From Bacillus sp. FJAT-49736 (GTDB taxonomy: Bacteria; Bacillota; Bacilli; Bacillales; Bacillaceae_C): 64,000 nt of DNA. Positions 36,515 to 44,571 of the stretch are shown in pieces. How positions within the stretch are numbered: position 1 is the stretch's first letter; the number at the start of each line of letters is the position of its first letter. The stretch spans positions 1,740,183-1,804,182 of the forward strand of contig NZ_JAGYPI010000001.1 in assembly GCF_018343615.1 (NCBI RefSeq), written 5' to 3'. The notes below the pieces were generated by a model. It saw only the letters and a list, made by a program, of their open reading frames with translations, was not told where the DNA came from and did not search any database. The position numbers and the translations under genes are program-made.

Positions 36515-36727
36515 TCACCTACTTTCAGTTAAAACCTCATAGCAACTTTTACAAACTAGTTCGCGTTCATTTTCAAAAAGTCTTAATTTGTAATTTTTCA
36601 TTTGGAATCTATGTTTAGTCCTTTGGCATTGCCAACAACTACGAAAACCAAATAAAAAGAATATAATTGCTACAGGTATGAGGATAAATAGAGATATCGG
36701 TTTAAGAACATGCTCTTTAATCATCAC
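36515..36727 (-). CDS. small membrane protein with zinc-ribbon-like Cys pairs
   Basis: The 70-residue protein has one membrane helix, ISLFILIPVAIIFFLFG, followed by CWQC and LVCKSCYE, a likely zinc-binding knuckle. It overlaps the preceding gene by four bases. Its function is unknown. Confidence 0.55.
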   Translation of the reverse strand: MMIKEHVLKPISLFILIPVAIIFFLFGFRSCWQCQRTKHRFQMKNYKLRLFENERELVCKSCYEVLTESR

Positions 36728-36966
36728 TCTTCCACCCCATTCAAATACTCATGCAATATACTTCTCTGTACTTCCTCTTGCTTCTGAAATACTTTCTCCT
36801 GCCTAGCTTCTACAATCGGTTGTATTGGGTTGGGAATCTCCATTGTCGGTTGTTCCTGCTTACTTGCTTGCACTTGCCAACGTAAGCCTAATTGAACGGA
36901 TTTAAGCATTAAAAAACCCACTACCAAGGCGGTAATGGGAATAGATATGATTAATGTAATTGTCAT
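36724..36966 (-). CDS. small single-pass membrane protein in the terminase-portal gap
   Basis: The 80-residue protein has an N-terminal membrane helix (LIISIPITALVVGFLMLKS) and a Gln/Glu-rich cytoplasmic tail. It overlaps both neighbours by four bases, so it is translated in the late operon. No family is recognised. Confidence 0.55.
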   Translation of the reverse strand: MTITLIISIPITALVVGFLMLKSVQLGLRWQVQASKQEQPTMEIPNPIQPIVEARQEKVFQKQEEVQRSILHEYLNGVEE

Positions 36967-37091
36967 TTTACATACCCACTTTCATAAAGTCTTTGTTCTT
37001 TATTGCAATCAAGACACTTGAATGTAGGATTTAAAGGGTCACTTGTAATCTTTTTAATAACATTTTTATGTTGACATTCTTCTTTTACCAA
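36963..37091 (-). CDS. small zinc-ribbon-like protein overlapping the terL end
   Basis: A 42-residue frame starts at TTG 37091 with AAGGGGG nine bases upstream, inside the last codons of terL. It reads MVKEECQHKNVIKKI then FKCLDCNKEQRLYESGY, with CxH...CxxC that may bind zinc. Its stop overlaps the next start (ATGA). Confidence 0.6.
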   Translation of the reverse strand: MVKEECQHKNVIKKITSDPLNPTFKCLDCNKEQRLYESGYVK

Positions 37092-38560
37092 TTCATAAAA
37101 CCCCCTTCATTGTCATCCTCTGTCCTAAACGCAAAATGAACAGGTTTCTTCTCGACGATCTCTTCGAATAACTCCATCTCTTGTTGTCCTCTTATATAAT
37201 GAGCGATTGCTAACCCCATGATATTATCATCATGTTTGCCTTCCTGCGCTTCGGGTTTCCCCTTCTCATTCCGTACAAAGGTTAGCATTTCGTTTAAGGT
37301 TTCCATATCGTTAATGAGATGTGATTCTTCTCTCACTATCTTAACGAGATTCGCAATGATTAATGGTCGTGTCACCTTATCGGTACGGAATCCATACTTT
37401 TGTTGTATCTTGTGAGTGAAGCTATCCTCTACCTCTCGATAATACATTTTCTTATATCCTAGTTGTTCTAATCGTTTAACTGGATAAGTAGAGAAGTTGG
37501 TTTCTAATCCGATTAAGGCATTATTGAAATACTTTCCTAAGCAGTATATCTGCTCTGCATAATGATCTTCGTCAAATTGGTGCATGATGGTTGCAACTTG
37601 ATTGCCTGTGATATTGTCTAATACATGCCCTGTAAAGTTGTCGCTTCCATCTCCTGCGGTATCTCCACCGATTACATACGGATAACGACTCTTCACATCT
37701 TCATGGATAGAGATGAATCCATCTTCTTCCTCTATCCATTGGATTGTATCGTCCAGAATCTTATTAGGGTTATGTTTGTCATACTCAAAGATAAATTTAC
37801 CTCGTTTAAGAGGTTTCTTATCTCGTAATATAGAAATACGCTCATTCACGATGCGTGCGTTAAATATTGTCTTGCCGACAATCCCCCACTCACCCAACGC
37901 ATAAACCATATAATAGTATTCGTCATCCTCTTTCATCTTCTCTAATACCTGTTTGTAAGTATCATCAATGAATTTATTATTTAGGTATGTAGAATGAATG
38001 ACGGTTGAATTGTCTTTTTTCTTATCGAAGAACACTTGTTTTAACCAATGAAGTGAGGAAATTGGGTTGAAGGTAATCATAATTTGCTTATAATTCTTGG
38101 TGAATCCACGCAAACGTAAGTCTAATTGTTGAAAATCCTCTTGTTCTAGTTCAGAAGCTTCTTCAATCCACATTCCAGTTACACCGTGAATGGATTTCAA
38201 CTTCTCTGGATCGTCAATCCCTGCGAAAATAACTTCATTTCCGTTTAAATTGCAGGTAATTCGCATATCACCCTTATTTATTTTAAAGAACTCTGTTAAA
38301 CCCCATTCGGAAATTGTTTCCCTAATAAGAGCAAATACAGAGTTTCGTAAAGTATTAGCGACTTTTCGTATAATAAGAAATTTATGTCCATCTTCTTCAA
38401 GTAACCTAAGAACTAATTTCTGCGCTGCCGCTACCGACTTTCCAGAACCGGCACCGCCATAAAAGATTAAATACCGTGATTTATTGTCTAGCATAGGAAT
38501 GGCCCATTCATTCATCCAGGTATCAACATGAAATTCTATTTCTTCAACTGTCATTTCCAT
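37085..38560 (-). CDS. terminase large subunit
   Basis: The 491-residue packaging motor has an N-terminal ATPase and C-terminal nuclease. Walker A is FYGGAGSGKSVAAAQKL (residues 33-48), Walker B with catalytic Glu is GMWIEEASELEQ, the coupling motif is MITFNPIS, and the nuclease Asp is in VIGGDTAGDGSDNF. It is of the PBSX/Terminase_3 type. It overlaps terS by 17 bases. Confidence 0.93.
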   Translation of the reverse strand: MEMTVEEIEFHVDTWMNEWAIPMLDNKSRYLIFYGGAGSGKSVAAAQKLVLRLLEEDGHKFLIIRKVANTLRNSVFALIRETISEWGLTEFFKINKGDMRITCNLNGNEVIFAGIDDPEKLKSIHGVTGMWIEEASELEQEDFQQLDLRLRGFTKNYKQIMITFNPISSLHWLKQVFFDKKKDNSTVIHSTYLNNKFIDDTYKQVLEKMKEDDEYYYMVYALGEWGIVGKTIFNARIVNERISILRDKKPLKRGKFIFEYDKHNPNKILDDTIQWIEEEDGFISIHEDVKSRYPYVIGGDTAGDGSDNFTGHVLDNITGNQVATIMHQFDEDHYAEQIYCLGKYFNNALIGLETNFSTYPVKRLEQLGYKKMYYREVEDSFTHKIQQKYGFRTDKVTRPLIIANLVKIVREESHLINDMETLNEMLTFVRNEKGKPEAQEGKHDDNIMGLAIAHYIRGQQEMELFEEIVEKKPVHFAFRTEDDNEGGFMNW

Positions 38561-38984
38561 TCGTCCTTACACGCTTAATGACAAGTTTCGTTTCTGTTGT
38601 TTGTTCCACTTTTTCAGTCCACAATGTGTATCGTTTGCCGAGAAGTTCAGCTGCTTTCGTTCTGTCTTTAATACTTGGGTTGTTATCTATCATTTCAAAC
38701 CAATCTTTACCAGAAATCGGTATTTTTTCTGTTTCTTCTCCACGCAATACCTTTGTAAGGAATTCAAGCACCTCATCTTGTGATGCGATCCTTTCATGGT
38801 CTTTTTCTGATATTAATTCCTTTATATATGAGTCAATCTTAGGATTTTTTAGTAATTTGTGACCTTCTACACCTGCAATATTATCATCTTTTGCACTGTA
38901 ACCAGCCTTTTTATAAGCTTCTGTTGCGTTACCTGTTTCAATGAAATAATCCGCAAATCTCTTTTGTTTTACCGTAAGTTTCAT
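38544..38984 (-). CDS. terminase small subunit
   Basis: The 146-residue protein recognises the packaging site. It shows LTVKQKRFADYFIETGNATEAYKKAGYSAKD, the helix-turn-helix of Terminase_2-type small subunits, then NPKIDSYIKELISEKDHERIASQDEVLEFLTKVLRGEE. It lies directly before terL. Confidence 0.9.
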   Translation of the reverse strand: MKLTVKQKRFADYFIETGNATEAYKKAGYSAKDDNIAGVEGHKLLKNPKIDSYIKELISEKDHERIASQDEVLEFLTKVLRGEETEKIPISGKDWFEMIDNNPSIKDRTKAAELLGKRYTLWTEKVEQTTETKLVIKRVRTNGNDS

Positions 38985-39031
38985 TATTTCATCACCCTAC
39001 CTCCTAAGAAGCAATTAGTTTTTCCTAAGAT

Positions 39032-40255
39032 TTACACATAATGAATCCGTTTTTTCTTTCTTTCGGTATACTCGAATATCTCAAACTCTTGATGAGCTAA
39101 TGTATAACCGTGGTCATCGTGGTAACCATCTATTTCATTACCAGTACCAAGTTCCCTTACAATGACACCTCTTGAATCATTTACAACTTCAATAGGCTTT
39201 GTCACTCTTTTTCTGTGAAGATGCCCCATATATACTTCTCTTGTGGTTGCTCTTGCCCACATTTCCGGAAACTCTACAGAGAAGTTTGAAGCGATATTTG
39301 TTCTATTCTTATCTCCATGTGTTGTGCCGATAAAGTTTAACCCTAGCATGTAGGCTTTTCGTTCTCTAAAACTTGTATCAAAATTTACTTGATGACCAAA
39401 TTTAGCTTCTAGCATCTTTACAAATCCCCATGACATACTTTCATCATGATTACCTTTGGAATATATGACTGTTACTTTAGGAGACTTTTCTAATGCTTTA
39501 CTGATTAATGTTGTGTAAAAAGTATCTGCTTCTTCCCATGCTTTTATCATGTTTACTTTATCTATCGGAGTACCGTTAGCTGTCTGCCCTTTGAAATTGT
39601 CATTGTGTAATAGATCCTGACCAACAATGAATAATACTTCATGATATGTTTCCTCTAGCAGATGAACAATTTCTCGTAATGTATCTTTATAGTGTTCAAG
39701 TCTGCTATTGCCAAAGTGCATATCGAATAATGGAATATGCAGATACGTTTTTTCTTGTTTAAGTATCCCTTTAAATGTTATAGGCCTTGCAGGTTTTGTT
39801 TTCTGTATGATTTCTATAAATCTATCAAAGTTAAATTCATTTGTTTTTGGTTTAACGGTTATCTTACTTGAATAAAGGGTCTGTACTCCATCTTGTTTAG
39901 AATAAGCATTCCAAATGTTATTCCTGGCAGATACTAATTCCCATTCATCTACATCAAATCCATGTGCTTTTAACAGGTAATTGACATCTTTACTCTGTTC
40001 CGATGACATTCTAAGGAGCTTATCACTTTTATGAGTGCCATCATGTAAGATTTCGGTTGTTTCTTTGTAAGGTGGTGTTTCTTGCGGCTCTTTATCCTTA
40101 AAATACCTGTATCTATTTCTCACTCCGTCAAAGGTGAAAAGAGTGCAGTATGTACGAGTGAGTTCATCTGCTATTTGCTGATAGGATAATCCTTTTCCTT
40201 TTAGTTCTATGAGCTTGTTATGTTCCTCTTCTGTCCATGAATCATGTTTTTGCAC
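39032..40255 (-). CDS. metallophosphoesterase with N-terminal DNA-binding domain
   Basis: The 407-residue protein has a Myb/helix-turn-helix-like start (DSWTEEEHNKLIELKGKGLSYQQIADEL). From about residue 170 a calcineurin-like phosphoesterase follows: PLFDMHFG, VGQDLLHND, YSKGNHDE, GTTHGDK and YMGHLHR give the metal ligands. Similar proteins lie before terminase genes in several Bacillus phages and may be nucleases. GTG 40255 has AAAGGATGGTG upstream. It is the first gene after the candidate late promoter. Confidence 0.82.
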   Translation of the reverse strand: MQKHDSWTEEEHNKLIELKGKGLSYQQIADELTRTYCTLFTFDGVRNRYRYFKDKEPQETPPYKETTEILHDGTHKSDKLLRMSSEQSKDVNYLLKAHGFDVDEWELVSARNNIWNAYSKQDGVQTLYSSKITVKPKTNEFNFDRFIEIIQKTKPARPITFKGILKQEKTYLHIPLFDMHFGNSRLEHYKDTLREIVHLLEETYHEVLFIVGQDLLHNDNFKGQTANGTPIDKVNMIKAWEEADTFYTTLISKALEKSPKVTVIYSKGNHDESMSWGFVKMLEAKFGHQVNFDTSFRERKAYMLGLNFIGTTHGDKNRTNIASNFSVEFPEMWARATTREVYMGHLHRKRVTKPIEVVNDSRGVIVRELGTGNEIDGYHDDHGYTLAHQEFEIFEYTERKKKRIHYV

Positions 40256-40273
40256 CTTTTCACCATCCTTTCA

Positions 40274-40361
40274 CGTTACCTGTAAACTAGACACCAACAA
40301 ACCAGATGTAAGAAGGGGAACCACTTATTCTTGTAAGTTAGCATCCAGTTTACAAATAACG
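40274..40361 (-). ncRNA. candidate structured RNA element before the terminase operon
   Basis: On the reverse strand the ends of an 88-nt segment pair over 15 continuous positions: 13 Watson-Crick pairs plus two adjacent U-G wobbles. On the forward strand those two become A-C mismatches, so only the leftward transcript folds fully. Inside, GGAUG can pair with CAUCU, and ACUUA with UAAGU around a six-base loop. No known RNA family is recognised. It lies 18 bases before the phosphoesterase start codon. Confidence 0.45.
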
Positions 40362-40434
40362 TTTTATCCTTCACGCCCCCACCCCATGCGCATATCAGTA
40401 ATTGGAAGGATATATTTTCCCACTTATGACCAAT

Positions 40435-40474
40435 AAAAAACGACTACCACTGTGCGAATGGCAATCGTTTTTTC
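40435..40474. terminator. bidirectional hairpin with A/T tails in the late leader
   Basis: AAAAAACGA at the left pairs with TCGTTTTTT at the right, with extra inner pairs (ACCA with TGG). The tails fit a terminator on both strands. It lies between the candidate late promoter and the first late gene, so it would need read-through or anti-termination, or the late genes have another promoter. Confidence 0.65.
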
Positions 40475-40544
40475 AGTAAATACATCTAATTTTGTCGATG
40501 GACGATTATTTCCGTAACCGCCCTATAGGAAATTATCCTATGCT

Positions 40545-40591
40545 ATCATAATATCATGGAATATCATGTCAAAAGTGCAAAGAAAGTGCAA
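40545..40591 (-). promoter_or_regulatory. candidate late promoter with tandem TTGCACTTT repeats
   Basis: Reverse strand: TTGACA (40567-40572) and TATGAT (40545-40550) with a 16-base spacer. Immediately upstream TTGCACTTT occurs twice (40572-40580 and 40583-40591), 11 bases apart, that is one helical turn. This is a good arrangement for an activator, and a RinA/ArpU-like gene lies just upstream. Confidence 0.6.
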
Positions 40592-40595
40592 ATAA

Positions 40596-40859
40596 TCAGT
40601 CATGATTTGCAATATTACTTAATACATCCAATGCACCTATATATTCAAATCTCTTAACTCTTTCCCCATTGATCTCTTTATATCCTGTGAAATCTTCATA
40701 TGTCCTTATCCAAAGTTTCCCTGTATCTAAACTCTGATAAACAATACAAGGTTCCATTGTGTTTTCAAACATTCCTGCAGTAAAAATTACATACTCTCCG
40801 CCTTTAAAGTGTTTATAAACTCCACCTAATATTACCTGTTCTTTTTCATTTATCTCCAT
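40596..40859 (-). CDS. DUF1653-like small phage protein
   Basis: The 87-residue protein has GGVYKHFKGGEYVIFTAGMFENT, then CIVYQSLDTGKLWIRTYEDFTGY and VKRFEYIG, the pattern of DUF1653 (YxHFKG, ExT, VxY, RF). These proteins are common in phages and have no assigned role. It overlaps the late activator gene by ten bases. Confidence 0.75.
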   Translation of the reverse strand: MEINEKEQVILGGVYKHFKGGEYVIFTAGMFENTMEPCIVYQSLDTGKLWIRTYEDFTGYKEINGERVKRFEYIGALDVLSNIANHD

Positions 40860-41284
40860 CCTAATATCTCTCCTATCGCTAAGATTATTTCATCTCTCCA
40901 ATAAAACGCTTGCCTTCTGCTTACATGCAATTCCTCTGCTATCCCATCCCATGTCTTTGTCTGTGGTCTTGTCCAATACTTCAATCGAATCAACTTCTTA
41001 TAATCATCATTCACTGTGTTATAAACCGTTTCAATAGCATAAGCAACAGATTCTAAGTTTTGTAGTTTTCGATTAGTTAATAACGCGGTTGCGGTTCTTC
41101 CAGTAGGGTCAGATATAAAAGAGCTTCTTCCCCCACCTATATTTTCATCTGTATTCTCATTACAAAACATGATGTTATCTCTTAATGTTTTAATCTCTTT
41201 CACTGTTTCATGGTACATATATAATTCAGATTCAATGTGCTTGAATGTAGCTTTTTTAAGTTTAATAGGAGTTGCAGTAGTCAT
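40850..41284 (-). CDS. late transcription regulator of the RinA/ArpU type
   Basis: The 144-residue protein has a helical N-terminus and a sigma-region-4-like end: DDYKKLIRLKYWTRPQTKTWDGIAEELHVSRRQAFYWRDEIILAIGEILG. RinA and ArpU proteins activate late genes in Gram-positive phages. It is the last regulator before the late promoter candidate at 40545-40591, which it may recognise. Confidence 0.78.
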   Translation of the reverse strand: MTTATPIKLKKATFKHIESELYMYHETVKEIKTLRDNIMFCNENTDENIGGGRSSFISDPTGRTATALLTNRKLQNLESVAYAIETVYNTVNDDYKKLIRLKYWTRPQTKTWDGIAEELHVSRRQAFYWRDEIILAIGEILGWR

Positions 41285-41294
41285 GAAATTCCCC

Positions 41295-41642
41295 CTAATC
41301 GTTATACTTTGAGATGGTCTGTAATAGGCTTGCTTCTGTTCGAGTTTGTTTCATAGACTCCAAACCGCCTGTATACAATTCCTTTGCTATATCTCTTTCT
41401 AAACGTAATTGTGCTATTTCTTCTTTCCCTTTGGATAAATCATTAATCAATGTAGCTGCATAACCTTCGCTTTTTAGTGTCAATATTTCCTGTCTTAACG
41501 CTACTTTATATTTTCGTTCGGCTTCTGCCTTATTTTTAGCGAGGTTAAATATCTCCACGCTTGCCTTTTCTAGTCTCTTTTGGACACGTCGCATTTCTTG
41601 GATGATTTCAGATAGTTCGATGTATTTTTTGGGTTGAGTCAT
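41295..41642 (-). CDS. coiled-coil phage protein
   Basis: The 115-residue protein is nearly all helix (EIIQEMRRVQKRLEKASVEIFNLAKNKAEAERKYKVALRQEIL). It overlaps the preceding gene by four bases. Function unknown; position suggests a DNA-metabolism accessory. Confidence 0.6.
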   Translation of the reverse strand: MTQPKKYIELSEIIQEMRRVQKRLEKASVEIFNLAKNKAEAERKYKVALRQEILTLKSEGYAATLINDLSKGKEEIAQLRLERDIAKELYTGGLESMKQTRTEASLLQTISKYND

Positions 41643-42019
41643 CTAATCAACTCCTGCAAATCTTTCCTCACCTTCATGGTATAGCACCGATTCTCTTGTA
41701 CATTCAGTACATGATGAACATTTCCAAGCACTTTACCGACATTCTTTTCCGTTAATTTCTGATAGGAGAATATTTCTTTCGCACTCTGTAGCAATTCCAA
41801 TTCATCCTTTACCTTTCTCCGTTCATTCCTGGTATTCCGCAATTCTTTATATTTTCGAATCATTTCTCTTGCATCTGGTTTGGCAAATTCCATGAAGTGT
41901 AATAAGTCCTGTTGTTCATTGTCTAAATTTCTAAGATGATTCTCTAACTCTTCTATTCTCTTAGGAATGTTTATATAGACTTCTTTAATGGATTCTAAGG
42001 CTTGTACGATATCACTCAT
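41639..42019 (-). CDS. coiled-coil phage protein
   Basis: The 126-residue basic protein is mostly coiled coil (KRIEELENHLRNLDNEQQDLLHFM, then KYKELRNTRNERRKVKDELELL). Its Cys/Arg-rich end reads NRCYTMKVRKDLQELIR. It sits between a membrane protein and another coiled-coil protein. No family recognised. Confidence 0.55.
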   Translation of the reverse strand: MSDIVQALESIKEVYINIPKRIEELENHLRNLDNEQQDLLHFMEFAKPDAREMIRKYKELRNTRNERRKVKDELELLQSAKEIFSYQKLTEKNVGKVLGNVHHVLNVQENRCYTMKVRKDLQELIR

Positions 42020-42023
42020 GATT

Positions 42024-42446
42024 TCACCCCTTGAAAGTATCTAATATTTCTTTCAATGAATAATAATTTGGATTCAGTACGTGTAATAATCCGTCTGGAA
42101 TCGCGATAAAAATTATTACTAACATAACAATCCATACAAATGCAGCGACATACCATATCAATCCATCTTCCACAAAATCACTATCTTTTATTTTTGCATA
42201 AGTGTTAATTGGTTCATCTGTAGAGTAGTATTTATCATCTTTTTTCTCATATTTGCTTTTAGTAAAAACATTGTAGACAAATCTAATTGATATAACTAAT
42301 CCAACTAACATAATCGCTCCACATATAAGCTCAACTATCCCCATTACGATTGCTTGTTTGTATAAAGTTGAATATATATGTTCGGCAGCAACTCCCAATT
42401 TTTTAGAAAGTGCATCAATGTATTTACTGATTGTTTTTTCGCTCAT
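42024..42446 (-). CDS. two-to-three-pass phage membrane protein
   Basis: The 140-residue protein has hydrophobic segments IVMGIVELICGAIMLVGLVISI and IWYVAAFVWIVMLVIIFIAIP, separated by a charged loop. It overlaps the nuclease gene upstream. Its role is unknown. Confidence 0.6.
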   Translation of the reverse strand: MSEKTISKYIDALSKKLGVAAEHIYSTLYKQAIVMGIVELICGAIMLVGLVISIRFVYNVFTKSKYEKKDDKYYSTDEPINTYAKIKDSDFVEDGLIWYVAAFVWIVMLVIIFIAIPDGLLHVLNPNYYSLKEILDTFKG

Positions 42447-42729
42447 TATTCATAACCTCCAAAAATTTATCTAATGTCATACAGACTAACCAAGGTTGGC
42501 GATCTACTTTTAATGCAAGTGCATCTGGTTTTTCACGTTCATCTAAAATCCAATCATATAACGTCTTAAATCCCGTTCCTCGCGCCTTTACTTCCCATTT
42601 CATCCCTAAACCATCAACATCATTTGAAAAGCCTTCTTGCGCCCCAGAGAGGGGAATCCTAAGTCCTCCTATCAACTTAGCAAATTCCCTTTCTCTCCTT
42701 TGTCCTTTGTCTCTTTGCGACTTACCCAT
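42424..42729 (-). CDS. PD-(D/E)XK resolvase-like nuclease
   Basis: The 101-residue protein starts GKSQRDKGQRREREFAKLIGGLRIPLSGAQEG, then DVDGLGMKWEVKARG supplies the Asp and ExK of the PD-(D/E)XK core. Phage proteins of this size and pattern are Holliday-junction-resolvase-like nucleases. It overlaps the dUTPase stop by one base. Confidence 0.78.
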   Translation of the reverse strand: MGKSQRDKGQRREREFAKLIGGLRIPLSGAQEGFSNDVDGLGMKWEVKARGTGFKTLYDWILDEREKPDALALKVDRQPWLVCMTLDKFLEVMNNERKNNQ

Positions 42730-43283
42730 TAATATCCGTTCTCCTGTCTTTCATGGTTGATTTTGTTTTTCTCGAAATAGGCTTGTTCGATTTGTTCCCA
42801 TGTAAATCCGAGCATTTCACCAAGATTGATATAGGCTCCTAATAATTCCGGGAGATAGTTATCCTCGAGCATTAATGATGTATATCTAAACACCAAATGA
42901 AATTGTTCATCTATGCTTTTACTTTCTTCATAAATTTTTTGAAGTTTACTTTTCTTTATCGATTCAGGAATAATATCATCAGTTTTCCAGAATTCGTTTT
43001 CTACCTCTAATCCTAATTCCAAAACAAAATGCAATCCGTCCACGTATTCCTCTAATAATGGATTAGTCGTTAAACCTTCTCTGGAACCATAAAAAGTGTT
43101 TACTGGTTTGCTTATATTCGGTTCTTGATTCTTACTCCAAAACTTAAACCCTCTCCACTCATTTGCACATTCCCCTAATTCCACCAGGAGAGCAAGAATA
43201 AGTTTATTAAACCTGTCCTCACCTTGATAATTAATCCGGTCACGTAATATTTTTTGAGTTTCAAATAGTTTTGATAGGTTCAT
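42729..43283 (-). CDS. dimeric dUTPase (dUTPase_2 / MazG-like)
   Basis: The 184-residue enzyme would remove dUTP. ALLVELGECANEWRGFKFW and LLEEYVDGLHFVLELGLE give the acidic metal-binding clusters (ExxE and EExxD) of all-alpha dimeric dUTPases. The ATG overlaps the stop of the preceding small membrane gene. Confidence 0.85.
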   Translation of the reverse strand: MNLSKLFETQKILRDRINYQGEDRFNKLILALLVELGECANEWRGFKFWSKNQEPNISKPVNTFYGSREGLTTNPLLEEYVDGLHFVLELGLEVENEFWKTDDIIPESIKKSKLQKIYEESKSIDEQFHLVFRYTSLMLEDNYLPELLGAYINLGEMLGFTWEQIEQAYFEKNKINHERQENGY

Positions 43284-43444
43284 TTTGTTCTCCTTTTTTC
43301 AATAGAATCGCAAATCGCAATCAAAGAAATAGCTATCCAAATTCCTACGAATGTTACAAGTGAATGCTTCCCATAACTTAGAAGCAATATTATGAAGTTA
43401 ATGACGTTAACCAAAACAAATATCCATAATAATTTTTTAGCCAA
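43280..43444 (-). CDS. small two-helix membrane protein
   Basis: A 54-residue frame begins at TTG 43444 with AGAGGTGAAG upstream. It reads AKKLLWIFVLVNVINFIILL, then LVTFVGIWIAISLIAICD, two clear membrane helices, and ends overlapping the dUTPase start (ATGA). Good coupling supports it as real. Confidence 0.65.
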   Translation of the reverse strand: MAKKLLWIFVLVNVINFIILLLSYGKHSLVTFVGIWIAISLIAICDSIEKRRTK

Positions 43445-43459
43445 TATCTTCACCTCTTC

Positions 43460-43876
43460 TTAAAATGGAAGTCCATCGTCCGTAATGTCTATTGGTTGTC
43501 CACCTTGAAACGGATCTTCACTTTGTCTTTGCTGATTGTTTGATTGATTACTAGATTGTTTAGGCTCTAAAAACTGTACCGACTCCGCAACAACTTCTGT
43601 AACCCACACACGCTTTCCGTCCTGTCCTTCATAATTGCGTGTTTGTAGCCTTCCATCTACTCCGGCAAGTGAACCTTTCTTCAAGAAGTTTGCCACGTTC
43701 TCGGCAGGTTTTCTCCAGACAACTACGTTTATGAAGTCTGCTTCACGTTCTCCTTGTTGATTGGTGAAAGTACGGTTTACTGCAATTGTGAATGATGCAG
43801 TTGGTACTCCACTTGGTGTATATCTTAAATCTGGATCTTTCGTTAATCGACCTACAATAACAACGCGATTCATCAT
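43460..43876 (-). CDS. ssb: single-stranded DNA-binding protein
   Basis: The 138-residue protein has the OB fold of [37 protein letters not shown], then [36 protein letters not shown]. The Gln/Asn-rich linker ends in the acidic tip DDGLPF used to recruit partners. It belongs to the replication module. Confidence 0.95.
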   Translation of the reverse strand: MMNRVVIVGRLTKDPDLRYTPSGVPTASFTIAVNRTFTNQQGEREADFINVVVWRKPAENVANFLKKGSLAGVDGRLQTRNYEGQDGKRVWVTEVVAESVQFLEPKQSSNQSNNQQRQSEDPFQGGQPIDITDDGLPF

Positions 43877-44079
43877 TCTTCATCCATCTCCATTTCTCTC
43901 TTGTTTGAAGCGTAATATTCTTGTGCAAGTTCTTTCATCCTGTCTAAAGTCTTACAAAAGCCCGCTAACATATCCTCTTCATAAAAGCATTCACCATGGT
44001 CTACGTGCCCATCAATTTCACAAGCTAAATCTCTTATTTTTCTTCTTAATTCAAGATTCTTTTTCATTTCATCTGTCAT
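43873..44079 (-). CDS. hypothetical acidic phage protein
   Basis: The 68-residue protein has a helical N-terminus ([33 protein letters not shown]). It overlaps ssb by four bases. AAAGGATG precedes the ATG. No family recognised. Confidence 0.55.
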   Translation of the reverse strand: MTDEMKKNLELRRKIRDLACEIDGHVDHGECFYEEDMLAGFCKTLDRMKELAQEYYASNKREMEMDEE

Positions 44080-44138
44080 ATACGAACATCCTTTCTCTTG
44101 TTAAATATCCAATTTGACATATATTTTATATTGGTGTA

Positions 44139-44252
44139 TTATTTGCTATTTTTGATAGAAGCTAAATATTTTCCTTGCATTTCTTCCTTCGCTTCCTCTT
44201 TGATTACTTTCTTCTGCCAGGCAAGCCATTGTTCATTAGTCCAGTTTTTCAT
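44139..44252 (-). CDS. very small phage protein
   Basis: A 37-residue helical frame (MKNWTNEQWLAWQKKVIKEE) starts at ATG 44252 with GGGGATAGG upstream and overlaps the HNH gene end. Short proteins starting with such a W-rich helix are common in Bacillus phages. Its function is unknown. Confidence 0.55.
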   Translation of the reverse strand: MKNWTNEQWLAWQKKVIKEEAKEEMQGKYLASIKNSK

Positions 44253-44571
44253 TTATCCTATCCCCATTCTCATCAAGATTTTTTTCAATCCAATCTTCAA
44301 ACCATTTTCTTATCTCTTTCTTGGTGTGGGCTTCTTGATGACAAGAGATACAAATACTTACTCCATTCCGTTTGGTTCCTTCTCCTAACTGCGACCTATA
44401 TATAACGTGGTGCGGAACCTTTTCTAAATAATGAGAGCCACATCTTACACATTGATAATGATCACGCTCGAATATTTCTTTGATGGTCTTTGCTGAAAAC
44501 TTCCCTCTGTCTACTCTTTTCGACACTCTCCGCTTATGCTGTGGTTTCGGCACTGGATGAAATTCTATCAT
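44236..44571 (-). CDS. HNH endonuclease
   Basis: The 111-residue protein carries CVRCGSHYLEKVPHHVIYRSQLGEG, then NGVSICISCHQEAH, the two Cys pairs and His residues of the HNH fold. It is within the early module, away from the terminase, so it is more likely a recombination or homing-type nuclease than a packaging partner. Confidence 0.87.
   Translation of the reverse strand: MIEFHPVPKPQHKRRVSKRVDRGKFSAKTIKEIFERDHYQCVRCGSHYLEKVPHHVIYRSQLGEGTKRNGVSICISCHQEAHTKKEIRKWFEDWIEKNLDENGDRINEKLD

Larger units (their letters stand above)
40256..40595. other. late regulatory gap ahead of the terminase block
   Basis: This 340-base gap is the largest non-coding stretch inside the leftward genes. In leftward order it holds a promoter with two activator-like repeats (40545-40591), a bidirectional hairpin with T-run (40435-40474), and a long-range stem that could be a structured RNA (40274-40361). 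No open frame with a ribosome binding site was found. Confidence 0.6.

Noticed and set aside
40274..40361. tRNA gene in the phage late leader
   Set aside because: The segment has near-tRNA length and closed ends, but no anticodon arm, no T-loop consensus and a 15-base outer stem that is too long for a tRNA.
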